DNA of 64,000 nt from Aaosphaeria pasadenensis (taxonomy: Eukaryota; Ascomycota; Dothideomycetes; Pleosporales). The notes below the pieces were generated by a model. That model had not been told where the DNA came from, did no database searches, and worked only from the letters and a program-made list of their open reading frames with translations. A program made the translations under genes and the position numbers. The DNA lies in assembly GCA_022813625.1 (NCBI GenBank), contig JAKLMB010000032.1, positions 310,001 through 374,000 of the forward strand. Reading direction: 5' to 3'. The stretch's first letter is position 1; every line of letters starts with the position of its first letter. Of this stretch, positions 34,001 to 45,833 are shown in pieces.

Positions 34001-34354
34001 CGCAATGGCGGTGTTGCCAACCTGGTCGGTCTACTGGTAATGCTGTTCAGTCTCTTGTTCTCCGGCTTCTTCTTGAACAAGGATAGCATACCAACTGTGG
34101 CAAAGTGGCTCCAATCGCTTTCCATATTCCACTATGCCTTTGAAGGTCTCATCGTCAACGAAGTCAAATATTTGAGTCTCATCGATCATAAATATGGACT
34201 TGACATTGAAGTACCTGGCTCGGCCATTCTCAGCTCATTCGGATTCAACGTCCTTGCTCTATGGAAAGACTGCATTGGTCTCGCCGTCTTTGGCGGAGTC
34301 TTTGTTGTACTGGCATACCTTGCTATGCATCTGCTCTTGGTCGAGAAGAGGTAA
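31011..34354 (+). CDS. ADP1-like ABCG transporter with EGF-like extracytoplasmic domain
   Basis: Two exons (31011-31569, 31623-34354) give 1,096 residues. A signal peptide (residues 1-22, ending SQAYK) precedes a Cys-rich domain with EGF-like spacing (CPPCFNCNLEDFACQQFADC to CICPPGFGGEDCSEPLCG and GGGTCECKDGWTGINC). A membrane segment follows around residues 340-362 (AAVIAGCALFVVAVILGIWYL). The NBD has Walker A GASGAGKTT, signature SGGEKRR and Walker B LFLDEPTSGLD. A long Ser-rich linker precedes the membrane domain with the six ABCG helices. The layout (Cys-rich ectodomain, NBD, then TMD in one half-molecule) matches yeast Adp1, which has no settled substrate. It probably acts as a homodimer. 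Confidence 0.9.
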
Positions 34355-34843
34355 AGCATGGTTGCCAAGGTGGGCTTCGATCGCTTTGTATGAACCCTTT
34401 TTTGTATCGGACGTTCACGGTTGGACGTTTCGAACTGTTATATAGCGATCTAGGCATCTTCTCGATTACATATTTCAGTGTGCTCACGTATACCTGATTC
34501 TAGATGGTTGTTTCCTTTGGATGTATCATAGGCGTATATTGTTCGCATACATGGGTGGGCGTTTCTCTCCAATTAGATAACCGCGAATGGGAATAACAAT
34601 TGTCGCGTCTTCGTGGGCTTATGTGTTTCTGTGTGTATCAATTAACTTCTTGCTGCTATAGCACTTATTATTGACACTAGGCATCTAGGGAACGTGAGCA
34701 CCCAGGCTGCCGCATCGACAATTGATCGGCATTTCAGTATTGAGAATTTCACTTTGATATTTTTTCATGTAAAAGACAATCTCATTCCATCTCAATAACG
34801 ATAACTGCTAGAACGCTTACAAAGCACTCTTCAAGAGAAGGTT
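34355..34843. other. Intergenic between convergent genes
   Basis: This 489-base AT-rich flank lies downstream of both the ADP1-like gene and the tyrosinase gene. Nothing recognisable. Confidence 0.6.
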
Positions 34844-36276
34844 TTACAAGTAAATATAGCAGAAGGGACCTGCAGTCGTGCTCAACAAATCCCGCACCGT
34901 CTGAGGCGGACCAGCTGCAAAGCCAAGATCGATCACCGTATCCAATGTTGTGTTTGCAGATGGAGGCGTGTCCAGAAACGTCCCCGTACCGGATATACCC
35001 TCAGCACCAGTCCTCTTTTCGTTGTCTAGCAACTGCCAGGTCCACCACACGCGATCAATCATCGCGTGGTGCAAGTAGAACAATGGATCCCCGGGGGATA
35101 CGAAGGCGTCGCGAGCGGGGTCTCCACCCATAGAATAATGGCCTAAGGAGTCAGTCAGTTGAATTGTCCCCTGGGAAAATTGTCGATCAGAGGCGAAGGC
35201 GCCCAACTTACCACCACCATGTATACCAAGATCGCCGGAACCTGGATACCCCTGCATCGTCATCTGGAAATCGTAGATGTCCTTCGGTTTGATAATCACC
35301 CTGGCGACGCTGGAGGCATTTGCGAAATTCCTATTGATCCACGTCGTCAAGTCTCTCTTCAAGCAACGCGGATTGTATCCCAGTCCATCGCCCAGGCCGA
35401 TAGTCGACCCGTTCGCCAACCCCAAGGCAAGAGGACCCAAGTTGACCGTCATATCCTTGAACGGACCGCTCTTGACGCATCCACCACCTGTACCGGAGGG
35501 TAGGAGAATCTCGGGAAGTCCAGGGCCGCCGAAGATGACAGTGCCCTGGCCGGGGACGAATTCGCCATTACTGCCCATCGAGGTATCGCTGCCATCAAGC
35601 AACGGAGACTCTTCCAAGCCGGTCACAGCGGTCAGCGCCCAGTTCCAGTAGGGCTGGTAGCCGGTGTAGCCGCATTCATTTCGGAGAGCTTGCTCGTAGT
35701 GCCATGTGAAAAAGCGGTGCCACGTGAGGAAGGTACCCTGAATTGTGCATTAGGTTCATACTTCAAGACAATAACTTCTGGGATGCTTAGGAACGTACAC
35801 TGTAGTGGATGAACACTGTCTGGTTGATGTGGGTTCCGATCCAATCGTCGTACCTTGACCTCGCGCCAGGGACGAGAGAAGCGGGAGTTTTTGCTTGTTT
35901 CTTTTGGAAGCAGCGGACGGCATCCGTGTAAGCTATTCGCTCTTTGGGGGAGAGAGATCCCCTGGGTAGTCATCAGCAAGAGTATGAGGCTATGAAGGTT
36001 ACTCAGTTGAACTGACCATTCCCTTCGGATAGCGACGTTTTCTAGAGTACACTTTCCTTTACCAGGCTTCCCGCCATTGTGTTCCTGCTTGAGGATACTT
36101 TTGGCCTGCTGTTGTGCGAATTCGGCAAGCTGGTCTAGTTGTTTGCTTGCTTCAGCCACATCAGTGGATGCAGCCGCAGGCAATGTATAGGTTGGAGCGG
36201 TGTCTTCGTGTGGAGACGGGAGTGCATTCGACAACGAGCTAACCAGCAAGATAACGACTACACAAATGAAATGCAT
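34844..36276 (-). CDS. Secreted tyrosinase (polyphenol oxidase), short form
   Basis: Oxidises phenols and catechols with a binuclear type 3 copper centre. Four exons (36017-36276, 35799-35961, 35212-35737, 34844-35142) give 415 residues. The start MHFICVVVILLVSSLSNALP was chosen because it gives a clear signal peptide; a start 48 bases upstream (36324) is in frame and would add a second hydrophobic stretch. CuA ligands: His139 (FIHYSG across intron 2), His148 (TWHRFF) and His154 (TWHYEQ). CuB ligands: His314 and His318 (IHGGGHYSMGG across intron 3) and His in YLHHAMIDRVWW. The protein ends soon after CuB (GPFCYIYL) without the long C-terminal shielding domain of many fungal tyrosinases, like the short secreted catechol-oxidase group. 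Roles in pigment formation or lignin/phenol handling are inference. Confidence 0.93.
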
Positions 36277-37555
36277 GCTGAAAGCAGAAAGAACCAGACA
36301 AGGTACAGCTAGAGTCAATCTCACGGAGCTGTAGTCCTGGAACTAAACTAACGATGCGGGATCTACAAACCTTAAATGAGCTTTCCAGGAAGAAGGTCCT
36401 AAAGAGACGTCTACTTCTAGTCCCCAAATCCAATGCCATTATACCCATCAGATTAGGTACTGTTTTCCCATCGGTGTAGAGCACCAAATGCACTTTACAA
36501 AAAGGCAAACTACATGTAACTAGGGTCTGCGAGAGATCTATGCTACATAGGGACGGCCCCAACGTCAATACCCATGTTCATGTACGCAAGGAGTTCACGA
36601 TTTAAAGGACGTTAGGGCTAGCTAAAGAGCCCAAGAGGACATTTTTCGGCTCAATATTGCCAACGACCCAATGGCACCAATAAGCAAACTTTGGGTTGTC
36701 AGGTGTGGGTGCATCATTGTCCGTTGAAAAGAGTATGTACCTGGAGACCCGACAAAGCTCAAAAAGGTGCCTGGGAAATCCTAATCTCGAGATGTACTCG
36801 AGTGGATTCCGAGCGTGCACTCCTGCAGGGCTGCAACGTACGGCGGTATCGGTCAATCAATAAAAACATGCATGGTTGGGTCTCGACTCGTTCTATTTCT
36901 AGCCGAGCCGGCAGAGGTTGGTTACATGGGTTGTTCATGTACGAAAGTGCATTCCTAAAAGGGATATCAATGGGAGAGTGTCGTGTGATATTGACCTGGA
37001 GGTTGAATGTTAAATAGTAATATTAACAGAAACTGTGGATGGAACGACAATGTACAGTTCAGAAATGAATGGCGATCTCTCAGAATACGTATGTGGCAGA
37101 TATTGGATTACAGTATTGTAGCTGGTTGATTTCATTGACAACGGGCGAATGAGGCCATTGAAGCTTGGTACATGGAATTTTTTGAACGTGTCGTGACAAT
37201 AATAGGAATAGTCACAGAAGCATGGTAAATATATACCTAGGTACTTATGATACAAGGGTAGTCTGATTGTTACTCCATCCGTGCGCGGATGAAATAAGCA
37301 CTTTCGGATTGTTTCCTACGGAGTTGCAGTCCAAAAACCAGTCCAATATTACGTGTGCGATACAAGTAAAGCAAGCATGAACATAATTCTGGTTGATAAC
37401 CTTCCAGCATGCTGTGATTTGAGCATCCATAATTTGGCAAAATCAAGGGACGTCGAGCGACTCGTATTTCTCCCCAATTGGAAAGGCCGGGCCTAAAACC
37501 CGATGAAAGCCATTCTACTACTTTTGCGACTATTGACCGTTCGCATTGTTATACT
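36277..37555. other. 1.3-kb intergenic upstream of tyrosinase
   Basis: This AT-rich stretch has many short frames, none with recognisable protein features. It holds the tyrosinase promoter and the 3' flank of the GFA gene. No repeat was noticed. Confidence 0.5.
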
Positions 37556-38080
37556 TCATTTCTTCTTTGCTTCCTCTTCCACAAAGTGTTTTATGTTGTC
37601 ATTCCGTCTCTGCAAGCTCTCCTTGTTCCACACGTTATCTAACTCGTAGAATCCCTCAAAGACTGGAACGCCTCTCTTCGCTTCAGCCTCCAGATCCACC
37701 CACTCCGCTTTGGTACTGGTGAAGATATGTATCTCCGGCCTAACCAATCTCCTACTCGTCTCGTCCAGTGTACCAGCCTTGACGAACGTCGTCGCTCGTT
37801 CGTTGCCACCGTAATGCGAAAACAGTGCCACATAGCAATTCGGACATCTCGCAATGTCCTGGCCCCCACCGCTCGGCGAGGGCGCCTTGACGAAGAAGGG
37901 CTGCGCGGTGGAGGTAATGGCGAAATTGAAGTTCTCGATCTGCGTGTTGAGGACGAAGGCGGAGCCTGATTCTCGCTGGCACCAGCTGCAGTGGCAGGCT
38001 ACGGTAATGAGCGGGGGCGCGGTGATGGTGTAGGTTATGGCTTTGCAGGTGCAGTGGCCGTTGAGGGGTTGGAAGGACAT
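37556..38080 (-). CDS. GFA-domain (CENP-V/GFA) zinc protein
   Basis: Single-exon protein of 174 residues with the zinc-binding Cys pattern of the glutathione-dependent formaldehyde-activating/Mss4-like fold: Cys10 and Cys12 (HCTCK), Cys29, 31 and 34 (CHCSWC), Cys79 and Cys82 (CPNC). Known members bind zinc and some act on S-hydroxymethylglutathione or related thiol adducts, but the reaction for this protein cannot be set from sequence. The start MSFQPLNGHCTCK places the first Cys pair at the standard distance from the N-terminus. It may be cytosolic; no signal sequence is present. Confidence 0.88.
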   Translation of the reverse strand: MSFQPLNGHCTCKAITYTITAPPLITVACHCSWCQRESGSAFVLNTQIENFNFAITSTAQPFFVKAPSPSGGGQDIARCPNCYVALFSHYGGNERATTFVKAGTLDETSRRLVRPEIHIFTSTKAEWVDLEAEAKRGVPVFEGFYELDNVWNKESLQRRNDNIKHFVEEEAKKK

Positions 38081-38907
38081 GGCTATGGCTTGAATTGGGT
38101 GTGAGGGTCGCCCAAATGTTGTGAATATATTGCTCTTATATTCTACTCGAGGTGTTGATAGCTATTTGCTTGGGATTTTGCAGTGTGTTTACCGCTGAAT
38201 GGCAGCACACTCTCCATATATAAGTCTGAAGACATTGTATGGGATTTACACCTTGGAAATGGGGAACTTCCATCCTACGCAAGATATGGAGCAAATGACA
38301 CAATTCCATCCTACGCGATGCATGAGGCCTCCAGCACGCGAAGTCACATGGTTCCAAGGGTAAGGGTCGAATAGCAATTCATACTACCAATTCGATCTAC
38401 GATTTCGTATAACTGGATAAGTACCAAGAGAACATTGTATAGTAGACTCCTTTGGATAGTAACACATCATTGGAGCGAATATGAAGCACAGAATCGTTGT
38501 CTTTTTCGAAGCTGGAGTGTACGAGTACAAGTAGATACCTAGGTTTCCAAGTACTCCTAGGTTGGTAAGTAGATGTTCGAAGATTGAAGCTGTCTGAAAG
38601 AAGATAAGCAAGATTTGCGGGGAACCACACCTCCGTATAGCTGACCAATCAACGGCTTTTCTTCTCCGACATCTTATCAACTGCTCATCGTTTAACTTGC
38701 TGACGTGCTCTACCCGTCTGTCTTTTCTTTTTCTACCTCGGAACTGTCCCATTTGATTGACAAATAACCTTCACAAAGCTCAAGACAAGCCATGTCGGCA
38801 ATATAATTAACCAACGTGCCAAGCAAAAGAAATCGCAAGCTGTTGTCCCGTCCTCTTCCAGTCCTAGCTTTCCTCCCCGTACATATTCTCTCCTTAACCG
38901 CCCCACC
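38081..38907. other. Divergent promoter region, GFA-protein and MFS transporter genes
   Basis: This spacer of about 830 bases lies between divergent starts. CCTAGG palindromes lie at 38538 and 38556, close together. Nothing else is seen. Confidence 0.5.
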
Positions 38908-40731
38908 ATGACGATAACCGCGAACGCGACAACTCCTACCGAAACTTCTCCTCTGCTCCCAAAACCGGATCCAAACCATTCTACTCAAGTTCAAGAACAA
39001 CGGACCAATTCAAAGGATGGCTCACCGCAAGAGGTGACTAATCCTGGACAGCCTGGAACCGAAGATGGTGGTGATGTCGAGAGGCAGGTTAGCCACGGTG
39101 ACGTCCCCAAGCACCAAGGATTGCCGGAGGTGAAACGTCGCATGATATACATCTTTCCAGCAATTGCGATAGGTGTAAGTGTCTATCGGGTATCAGCAGC
39201 GTCAATTGGTGATTAATTATAGTACAGGTCTTCCTCGCTGCGGCAGATCAAACGCTGGTGATCTCGACGTACGGCACAATCGGTACCGAACTCCATGCGC
39301 TAAACAATACCTCATGGGTAGCTACTGCCTACTTCTTGACGCTCTCCGCCTTCCAACCTGTTTATGGAAAGCTTTCTGACATCTTCGGCCGCAAACAATG
39401 TCTCCTCTTCGCGTACACGATATTCGGTATCGGCTCCTTTTGCTGTGGTCTTGCACGGAATATGAATGAACTTATAGCTGCACGCGCGTTTGCAGGCATA
39501 GGAGGTGGAGGTATGACTACCGTCGTGTCGATACTTCTCAGCGATGTTGTCACACTACGCGAAAGAGGTACCTGGCAGGGCTACGTCAATATCATATATG
39601 CGACTGGAGCAGCTGCCGGTGCCCCCTTGGGTGGACTGCTGGCAGATAGCATTGGATGGCGATGGGCCTTCCTCGCACAGGGTCCACTTTGTGTCGTCGC
39701 GTTCATCACCGTTGCAGCCGTTCTCGATCTGCCGAAAGAGGATCATTCCCATTGGAAGGAAAAGGTCCTGAAGATTGATTTCTTGGGAGCTTTCATACTA
39801 ATCACTGCGGTGTTCGGCCTGCTTTTGGGATTGGATCACGGATCCAATGTTTCGTGGAGCAGCCCTGTCACAATTGGAGCACTCTGCACCACACCGTTAT
39901 TCGTCGTCTTCATCCTCGTCGAACGATATGTCGCAAGCAATCCGTTCGCCCCGTTCCGGATCATTCTTAACCGAAGTCTTTTCGCGTGCTACCTCTGCAA
40001 TTTCTTCTCCTTCGGCGGCTGGCTTGCTGCAATGTTTTTTATTCCGTTGTATTGGCAAGTCACCTACGATCTTTCAGCTGCAAAAGCTGGCCTGCTCCTT
40101 CTTCCGTGCATCCTTTGCGGCGTTTCCGGATCACTTTTCGGTGGCATTTACATGAAGCGTACTGGGAAATATTATTATATCACGGCGATCGCATATACCA
40201 ACCTAGTTATCGGACTTATTGTCATTTTGCTGTTCTCGGGGTTAGTTACTGAAAGTCGAATTGGAATGGTCATCGGCACTTGTATATGCTCTTTCTCGAA
40301 TGGCATAGGGGTTACTACAACTTTGATTGGCCTCAGTAAGTATTGCATTTTCCTTGCCAAAGGAGTACGTCTAACTAATCTCTTCAGTCGCGAATGCCTC
40401 CCATGCGGATCAGGCGATTGCAACAGCATGTTCCTATCTTTTCCGCTCTCTTGGTTCCGTCTTCGGTGTATCTATATGTGCTACCGCTTTCAATAACACA
40501 CTCCGAAGAGCACTCGAGTATGCTCTTGATGGCGATGCGGATGCCACAAAGATTGCAGAAAAGGTCAGAGAATCGTTATCATACTTTCGAAGCCTAGATC
40601 CCGAACTTCAATCAATCGTTCGCGCATGTTACAGCAAAAGCACACAGGCAGCGTTGACCGTCAGTGTCGGAATGGTTGCAGGAAGCGCTTTCTTCGCTTG
40701 GTTCATCAGAGAGAAAAGGTTGGGAAACTAG
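38908..40731 (+). CDS. MFS transporter, DHA2-type 14-helix (vacuolar amino acid/drug:H+ antiporter group)
   Basis: Three exons (38908-39174, 39228-40335, 40388-40731) give 572 residues. The first 75 residues are hydrophilic (Thr/Pro/Glu-rich), then membrane segments begin at IYIFPAIAIGVFLAAADQTL. Motif A is GKLSDIFGRKQCL. The motif C-like GAAAGAPLGGLLAD and 14 predicted helices place it in DHA2. Fungal relatives include the vacuolar basic-amino-acid transporters (Vba/Fnx group) and drug exporters; the STYGTIG-type segment after the first helix fits the vacuolar type, but substrate and membrane are inference. A Leu-Leu pair in the N-terminus (SPLLPKP) could be an acidic/dileucine sorting signal for the vacuole. 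Confidence 0.88.
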
Positions 40732-41252
40732 ATGCACAGCCATGAGGTTCATGAAGGATTCTCCGCGCCACGAATTCTTCTCCAGCCCTGTGGAACCATA
40801 CAGGGGTTGGCGGGTACGCCCGCGCTCATAACAACAAACATCCACACATTCATCGATTGTAATTTTGTCTGCCCTCTTCATTCAAATCACTACACAGGGT
40901 GCTTATATGTTCTTCGGCGTTCGATCTCCAACAAATAAACTTATAGACGCGATCCGAATCCATTTGATATCGCTTTTTACGTGTTCTCGCCCCCACCCTC
41001 AGCTCCGGTCCGCATATGCATCCTCTTTACTTACCAATCATTCAGCCTTGTCATCACACGAACGCCCCAAGATGAGATTAGCAGAAACGCATGTTGCCTG
41101 AGGAGGGGTCGTGAGGCGGTGCAAGGCTATCTTTCCGATCGCGAGAATGTAAAGGAGCTGACCCACCCTTCATGCTCCACGTCGCTGGTCCTTCATTCGA
41201 ATAGTTGTTCGCACAACTACCAGCGGATTTCTGCTGGTGATTCTGTCGCGAC
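40732..41252. other. Intergenic upstream of the STAND N-terminal protein
   Basis: This 521-base stretch serves as 3' flank of the MFS gene and promoter of the next gene. Nothing is recognised. Confidence 0.5.
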
Positions 41253-44200
41253 ATGGCAGAAGTACTTGGTATTATTACCGCTGCATTTACGATTGGTGAG
41301 GTTGCAGCACAACTCTCCATCAAGCTATACACGATTGCCCAGACCCTACATCACGCTCGCCATGAGGTTGCCGAAATCGCTGCAGAGGTCTCGTCCATCT
41401 CGGCCAGTCTGTTGGTACTCGGAGAAGTGCTTCGATCCCAGGAACATTTGTGCAGACCGGAGTTGTACCTCTTCTTGACGACAAACCTGAAGCGTTTCCA
41501 ACAAGCTGAGGCTGATATTTTGGAGCTTACCGACTTCAAGGAACCATCGATATTGAAGCGCATCAAATATTCCATGAGTAGATCCAAGCTCACGGCACTG
41601 ATCAGGAGGATTGATGGTATCAAAACCTCTTTGACACTAGGCCTCAGCATACTTCGTTTAGCGAAACAGGAGCTGGATAAGGCGGACCCAGAGTAGGTTG
41701 AATTACCATTCTATCGATAAATATTAATTCGCCCAGGAAAAAAACTGCGAAAGTCGATGATCAAACCAAAGTCCCAGAACCGAACTTTCGCAAGCTCGCT
41801 GAGAGTGTAGTGGCATCAAATAGGCAGGCTGTAGTAGATGCAACACGAGAAGAGGAATTTTTACCCGCCGAAGAACGCACACAAGACCACGCTCATGCCG
41901 TGATAAGGCGTGAAGATCCAGTCGAGAATGCGAAGTGGCTCTACAGTCTTATATTTCAGCCGAAGGTTGATTCGGGGCGCTCCAGTCCATGGATATCTAT
42001 CGAACCTCACCAAGCTTCGGTGGAAGATGACTACGATACGGACAATCCGGATGAAGGGACGAAGCCCGTACCTACTCATAGCGAGGAGATTCCTGCTGAA
42101 AGCAAAACCACAGCAATGATAAAGTGGAAGTGGCCTGAACCGCCAAGCATGGTTGTGAACAGACTCCTGCAGACTTGGACGAATGTTCCCGTCGATCACA
42201 TACAAGCAAAGGCCGCAGAGCTACCCGTCGATGATTCTTTGCGGTCGCTCACTGATGCTATCGACATTGAGAACAAATCCAAAGACGAGAAGGACTGGTT
42301 GGAGACTAAAAACGAATTGGAATCTCGCTCTGACGATGATGCGCGTCCTTCTATACGTCAAAGGGCGGGCGTGCGCTGGGAAAACCCACCAGCAACTTTT
42401 GAAGAACCATCAAACCTAGGCGAAGTCCCCGATCCTTTCCAGTATATAGATGATAGCTGGACGGCCGAGGAAGTGTCAGATGGTTCAATTGACCCGTACT
42501 ACAGCGATCCTGAGCAGTGGGTCCCTGATAATCCCCAAGCCCGCCGTTCTGCCGTTCCTCCGCCTCAGAACAGGAAGAGGACAAGTACCCGTACAGATCA
42601 GAGCAAATCTACTACTTCTAGTAGGCCGCAATCGCAACCTCGTCGAAGACAGTCACTCCCTCGCTCACGGCCTCAAAGCATGGACCCACGGCCTCAGAGC
42701 ATGGAATCTCCATACTCATACAGGCAGCATCCTCCCCCTCCTCCCCACCCTCCTCCCCCACCGCCACCAGTCAGTTCAATCCCCCCTCAAGGGTCGCAAT
42801 CATATGGTCTGCCTTGGGTCCGAGCACCACCATCTGAACCCTTGACCAAAAATGATCCCTCTTTAACCACGAAGCTGGAAGACATGCTGGGGAAGTTCGA
42901 AAACATGGTAGACGAGAAGAAAAAGTCAGAGGAAGCCACAGTTCAGAAGGACGACATCATACAGCTCTTGCTTGCAAAGCAGGATGATTACGAACGCAGA
43001 TTGCGCGAACAAGAACGTCCGGTAGCAGATAAAGGCGGCATTGACATGGGGCAAAAGATTTCTGACCTACAGCATCTACTCTTGACACAACAAGAAGAAA
43101 GCCGCCTGCGACAGGAAGCTGCAGAATTGAAATGGAAAGCAGAGAAGGCAGACTGGGATGCCAAAGCCAACGAACGTTATCAGAAAGAGAGAGAACTTGC
43201 AGAAAGGGAAATCGCGGCAGCCCAGGCAGCCAAAAAGGAAGCTCAAAAGGCGTTGAAGATTGCGAAAGCAGAAGCTGCTGAACGCGCACGAAAAGAAGTC
43301 GAGATCAAAGCTGCACAGGAACGGAAGCGGGTGGATGAGGTATTCACGAAACAGATTGAAATGTATCGTGAACAGCTTCAACAACTTCGGGTTGAACAAA
43401 CAAAAATAGAGGAAGCCAAACAGGCCGATCGGATTAATCAGACGACGGAGCGCCTACCACTTCGACGTACATGCATCTCTGAGGGCAACCGCAGTATCGA
43501 GGTTGCAGAGTTTAGTACGGATAAGCTACACCCCTGGTTCACTCCTCAGCTCGCCCCAGGGACTTTATTCGAAGAGGAGTATCAGCCCGCTGGCTTCATA
43601 GGGCAAGGGAACTATCGACAGGACACTGGTCACCGAAGAGGGTCATCCACCCTAGGGAGTTCGGTAGGTTCTCTCCGCCACAGCGATTACAGTACAAGCA
43701 GAGGAAGTATTTCCGAGCCAAGGCAACAACTACTTCTTTTGCCGTCAAATCCTAATCGACACTCACCCAAGATTTCCGAACTACAGACGTCACTAGAAAG
43801 GCGTGGAGTGGTCACGTCTCTACCTAGTCCTCATGCCGAGCATGACGGTGCGTTGTTGAGACAAGAAGCTATGGGCAAGGATTTGGTCCGAAGCACTGTG
43901 TTCTTTGAAGGGCCATTAAGCTCTTCCGGAAGCGAGTTGTTGCAGACATTGAGAAGGACTGGATGGAAGCCTTTCTACATTCGCGGATCGAGTTAGTAAT
44001 CCTTATTGTACTTCCGGATTGCATTGCTAACTTGTCATCTAGATACGGGCCAGACGTATCTCCTAGGCAGTCAGCCAGTCCATGTACACTTTTTCCGACC
44101 CGAGTACAAGCCTCAATACGAAGCTCCGGCTGCACCATGCCCATCGGAAAATATTGTGATTGGTAAAGACTTGATCGAAGAAAAGGCACTACACGATCTT

Positions 44201-44749
44201 GGATTTCGTTTCGACGTGATCGATGACGGGGCGTATGTCTTGGATTGCAGATTGACTTCCGTGGGTTGACATTCCAGAAACTACAAGCACGAGCCACTGA
44301 CTTAGACCTTCCAGATGGACATTGAAACACTGGTCGAGCGATCATTCATGATTCGTGAAGACGCCTTCCGCAACATTCATCGCCAAATCCAGTGGCATAC
44401 GAATTCCGGGGCCGAGACGATCATAGGCTCTGCCGATTCCACAACTGCCTCGATCACTTCTGTGACATCGTCTGAGGCATCAATGGCAGGCGATTCAGAG
44501 GACGAGTGCTCGACGATTGGTGACGATTGCTGTTCCACTCGTCTCACAACCACAGCCAACGATCGAAATCCTTTCAGACGAAACCAGATCAATGTACGAA
44601 ACCCTCCTTCAGTATCAGCAGCCACTACACCAACAAGGTCATCGTCGTCACTTGCTTCAGAAAGGAGCAAGGAAGGGACAAAGGTCGACCAGGTGGACTG
44701 GGGATCCGTCCTATTCTCCCCAAAAGCCGATCCAATTTCTCTCATCTGA
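41253..44749 (+). CDS. Fungal STAND N-terminal domain protein with coiled coil and proline-rich region, no NACHT module
   Basis: Four exons (41253-41692, 41737-43991, 44043-44260, 44315-44749) give 1,115 residues. Residues 1-146 match the fungal N-terminal helical domain often found on STAND/NLR proteins (MAEVLGIITAAFTIGEVAAQ, LHHARHEVAEIAAEVSSISA). The middle is acidic and disordered, with a polyproline run (about residues 478-498, PPPPHPPPPPPP), then a long charged coiled coil (about 530-712; KKEAQKALKIAKAEAAERAR). The C-terminal part has a structured block split by two introns (TGQTYLLGSQPVHVHFFRPE to VLDCRLTSMDIETLVERSF). No P-loop, NB-ARC or NACHT signature is present, so this is not a complete NLR. 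It may be a partner or scaffold. Function is unknown. Confidence 0.82.
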
Positions 44750-45053
44750 TATCCTGATCTCCTTTTTGTAATTGGTTGGATCTCGTCTAATGTTTTTTCA
44801 TCTTGTAATGACGCTATGCCTGTAATGACCGTCTTATACCCTTGTGCTACGCCATCAATTTCTAATCCACCGACGCCGACGGTTTGGTGGCAAAGCTGCA
44901 CATGATGTAAGTGGGGTCAGGCCCATTTCACATTTGGGGAAGCTGTTCATTAGACTGAGATAGTGTTTGATGATTTGGTTTTCTCATTTGCTATGGATGG
45001 CCTTGGCGCTATCTACATCATGCGCGACTCTACCACCATACCCTCGGCGCCAA
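44750..45053. other. Intergenic between convergent genes
   Basis: This 304-base flank lies downstream of both the STAND-N gene and the AA9 gene. Nothing recognisable. Confidence 0.6.
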
Positions 45054-45833
45054 TCAGCCCGCCCACGGCCTAGGACCAGGAGGGGTATACGAAGAAGGCA
45101 CGGGATAATATATATTTAATTTGATGCCAGCGTCGTTTGCTGAGTAAGCACCCGGGAACGACACGAGGGGGCCAGGAGTGCCGTTTCCACCGTCAGTGAC
45201 CTTGAGCTGGGCGCAGGAGATGTAGAACTGGGCGCCGCCGGCAGCCGAAGCGCTGTGCAGGCCAATGTGCTCCACGCGGAAGAGGTACTCTCCCGAGGGA
45301 AGGGACTTGGGGAGCTGAACTGTCACCTGGGATTTGCCTGGAAAAACGGAAAACATGCGTCAGTGTACTGTATGTAACAGGAGGAAGAGAACGATGAATG
45401 ATAATGAATGGAACCATAACCCCTTACCTTGCGAGCCCCAGCTCATACCCGCACTCGAGATGGTAGCACCCTGCTCGTAGATCTTGAACCACACGTTCCC
45501 GCTGCCGTCCCAGTCGGCGGCCGTCTTGCCCGCGGGCACCTTGGCGAGGTAGAACTGGAGGGGACCCGGGTGGGAGATGGAGGCGGCGGCGACGAAGCCG
45601 ACGGTGTCGCCGGCCTTGACGGTGTAGGTCTGCGAGGGTGTCCCGGGAGCGAGCTCGTAGCACCGGATGGCGTTGGAGTTGACGTCCGTGACGGGCCCGT
45701 TGGACTGGTAGTTTGCCGTCTTGCGGACGTGCGACCACGTTCCCGTCGAGGAGCCGCCGGCGATGAGGGCCGGGAAGGTGTAGTGGGCTGTTGCCGTGAC
45801 TAGGAGAGCCGCGGCGGAGAAGAGGTACTTCAT
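45054..45833 (-). CDS. AA9 lytic polysaccharide monooxygenase
   Basis: Secreted copper enzyme that cleaves cellulose and related glycans oxidatively. Two exons (45428-45833, 45054-45337) give 229 residues; the intron lies after SWGSQG. The start is chosen at MKYLFSAAALLVTATA because cleavage after it exposes His17 as the mature N-terminal His of the histidine brace (HYTFPALIAGG). The second brace His is His88 in ISHPGPLQFYLAKVP; the axial Tyr lies in GGAQFYISCAQ. The protein ends in a short Pro-rich tail without a carbohydrate-binding module. The N-terminal His is conserved as family rules require. The gene is GC-rich in its first exon. Regioselectivity and substrate are not inferable here. 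Confidence 0.93.

Noticed and set aside
28000..41300. Possible secondary-metabolite cluster (aminotransferase, ABC and MFS transporters, tyrosinase, GFA protein)
   Set aside because: No polyketide synthase, peptide synthetase, terpene cyclase, or pathway-specific regulator lies among them, and several are housekeeping types.
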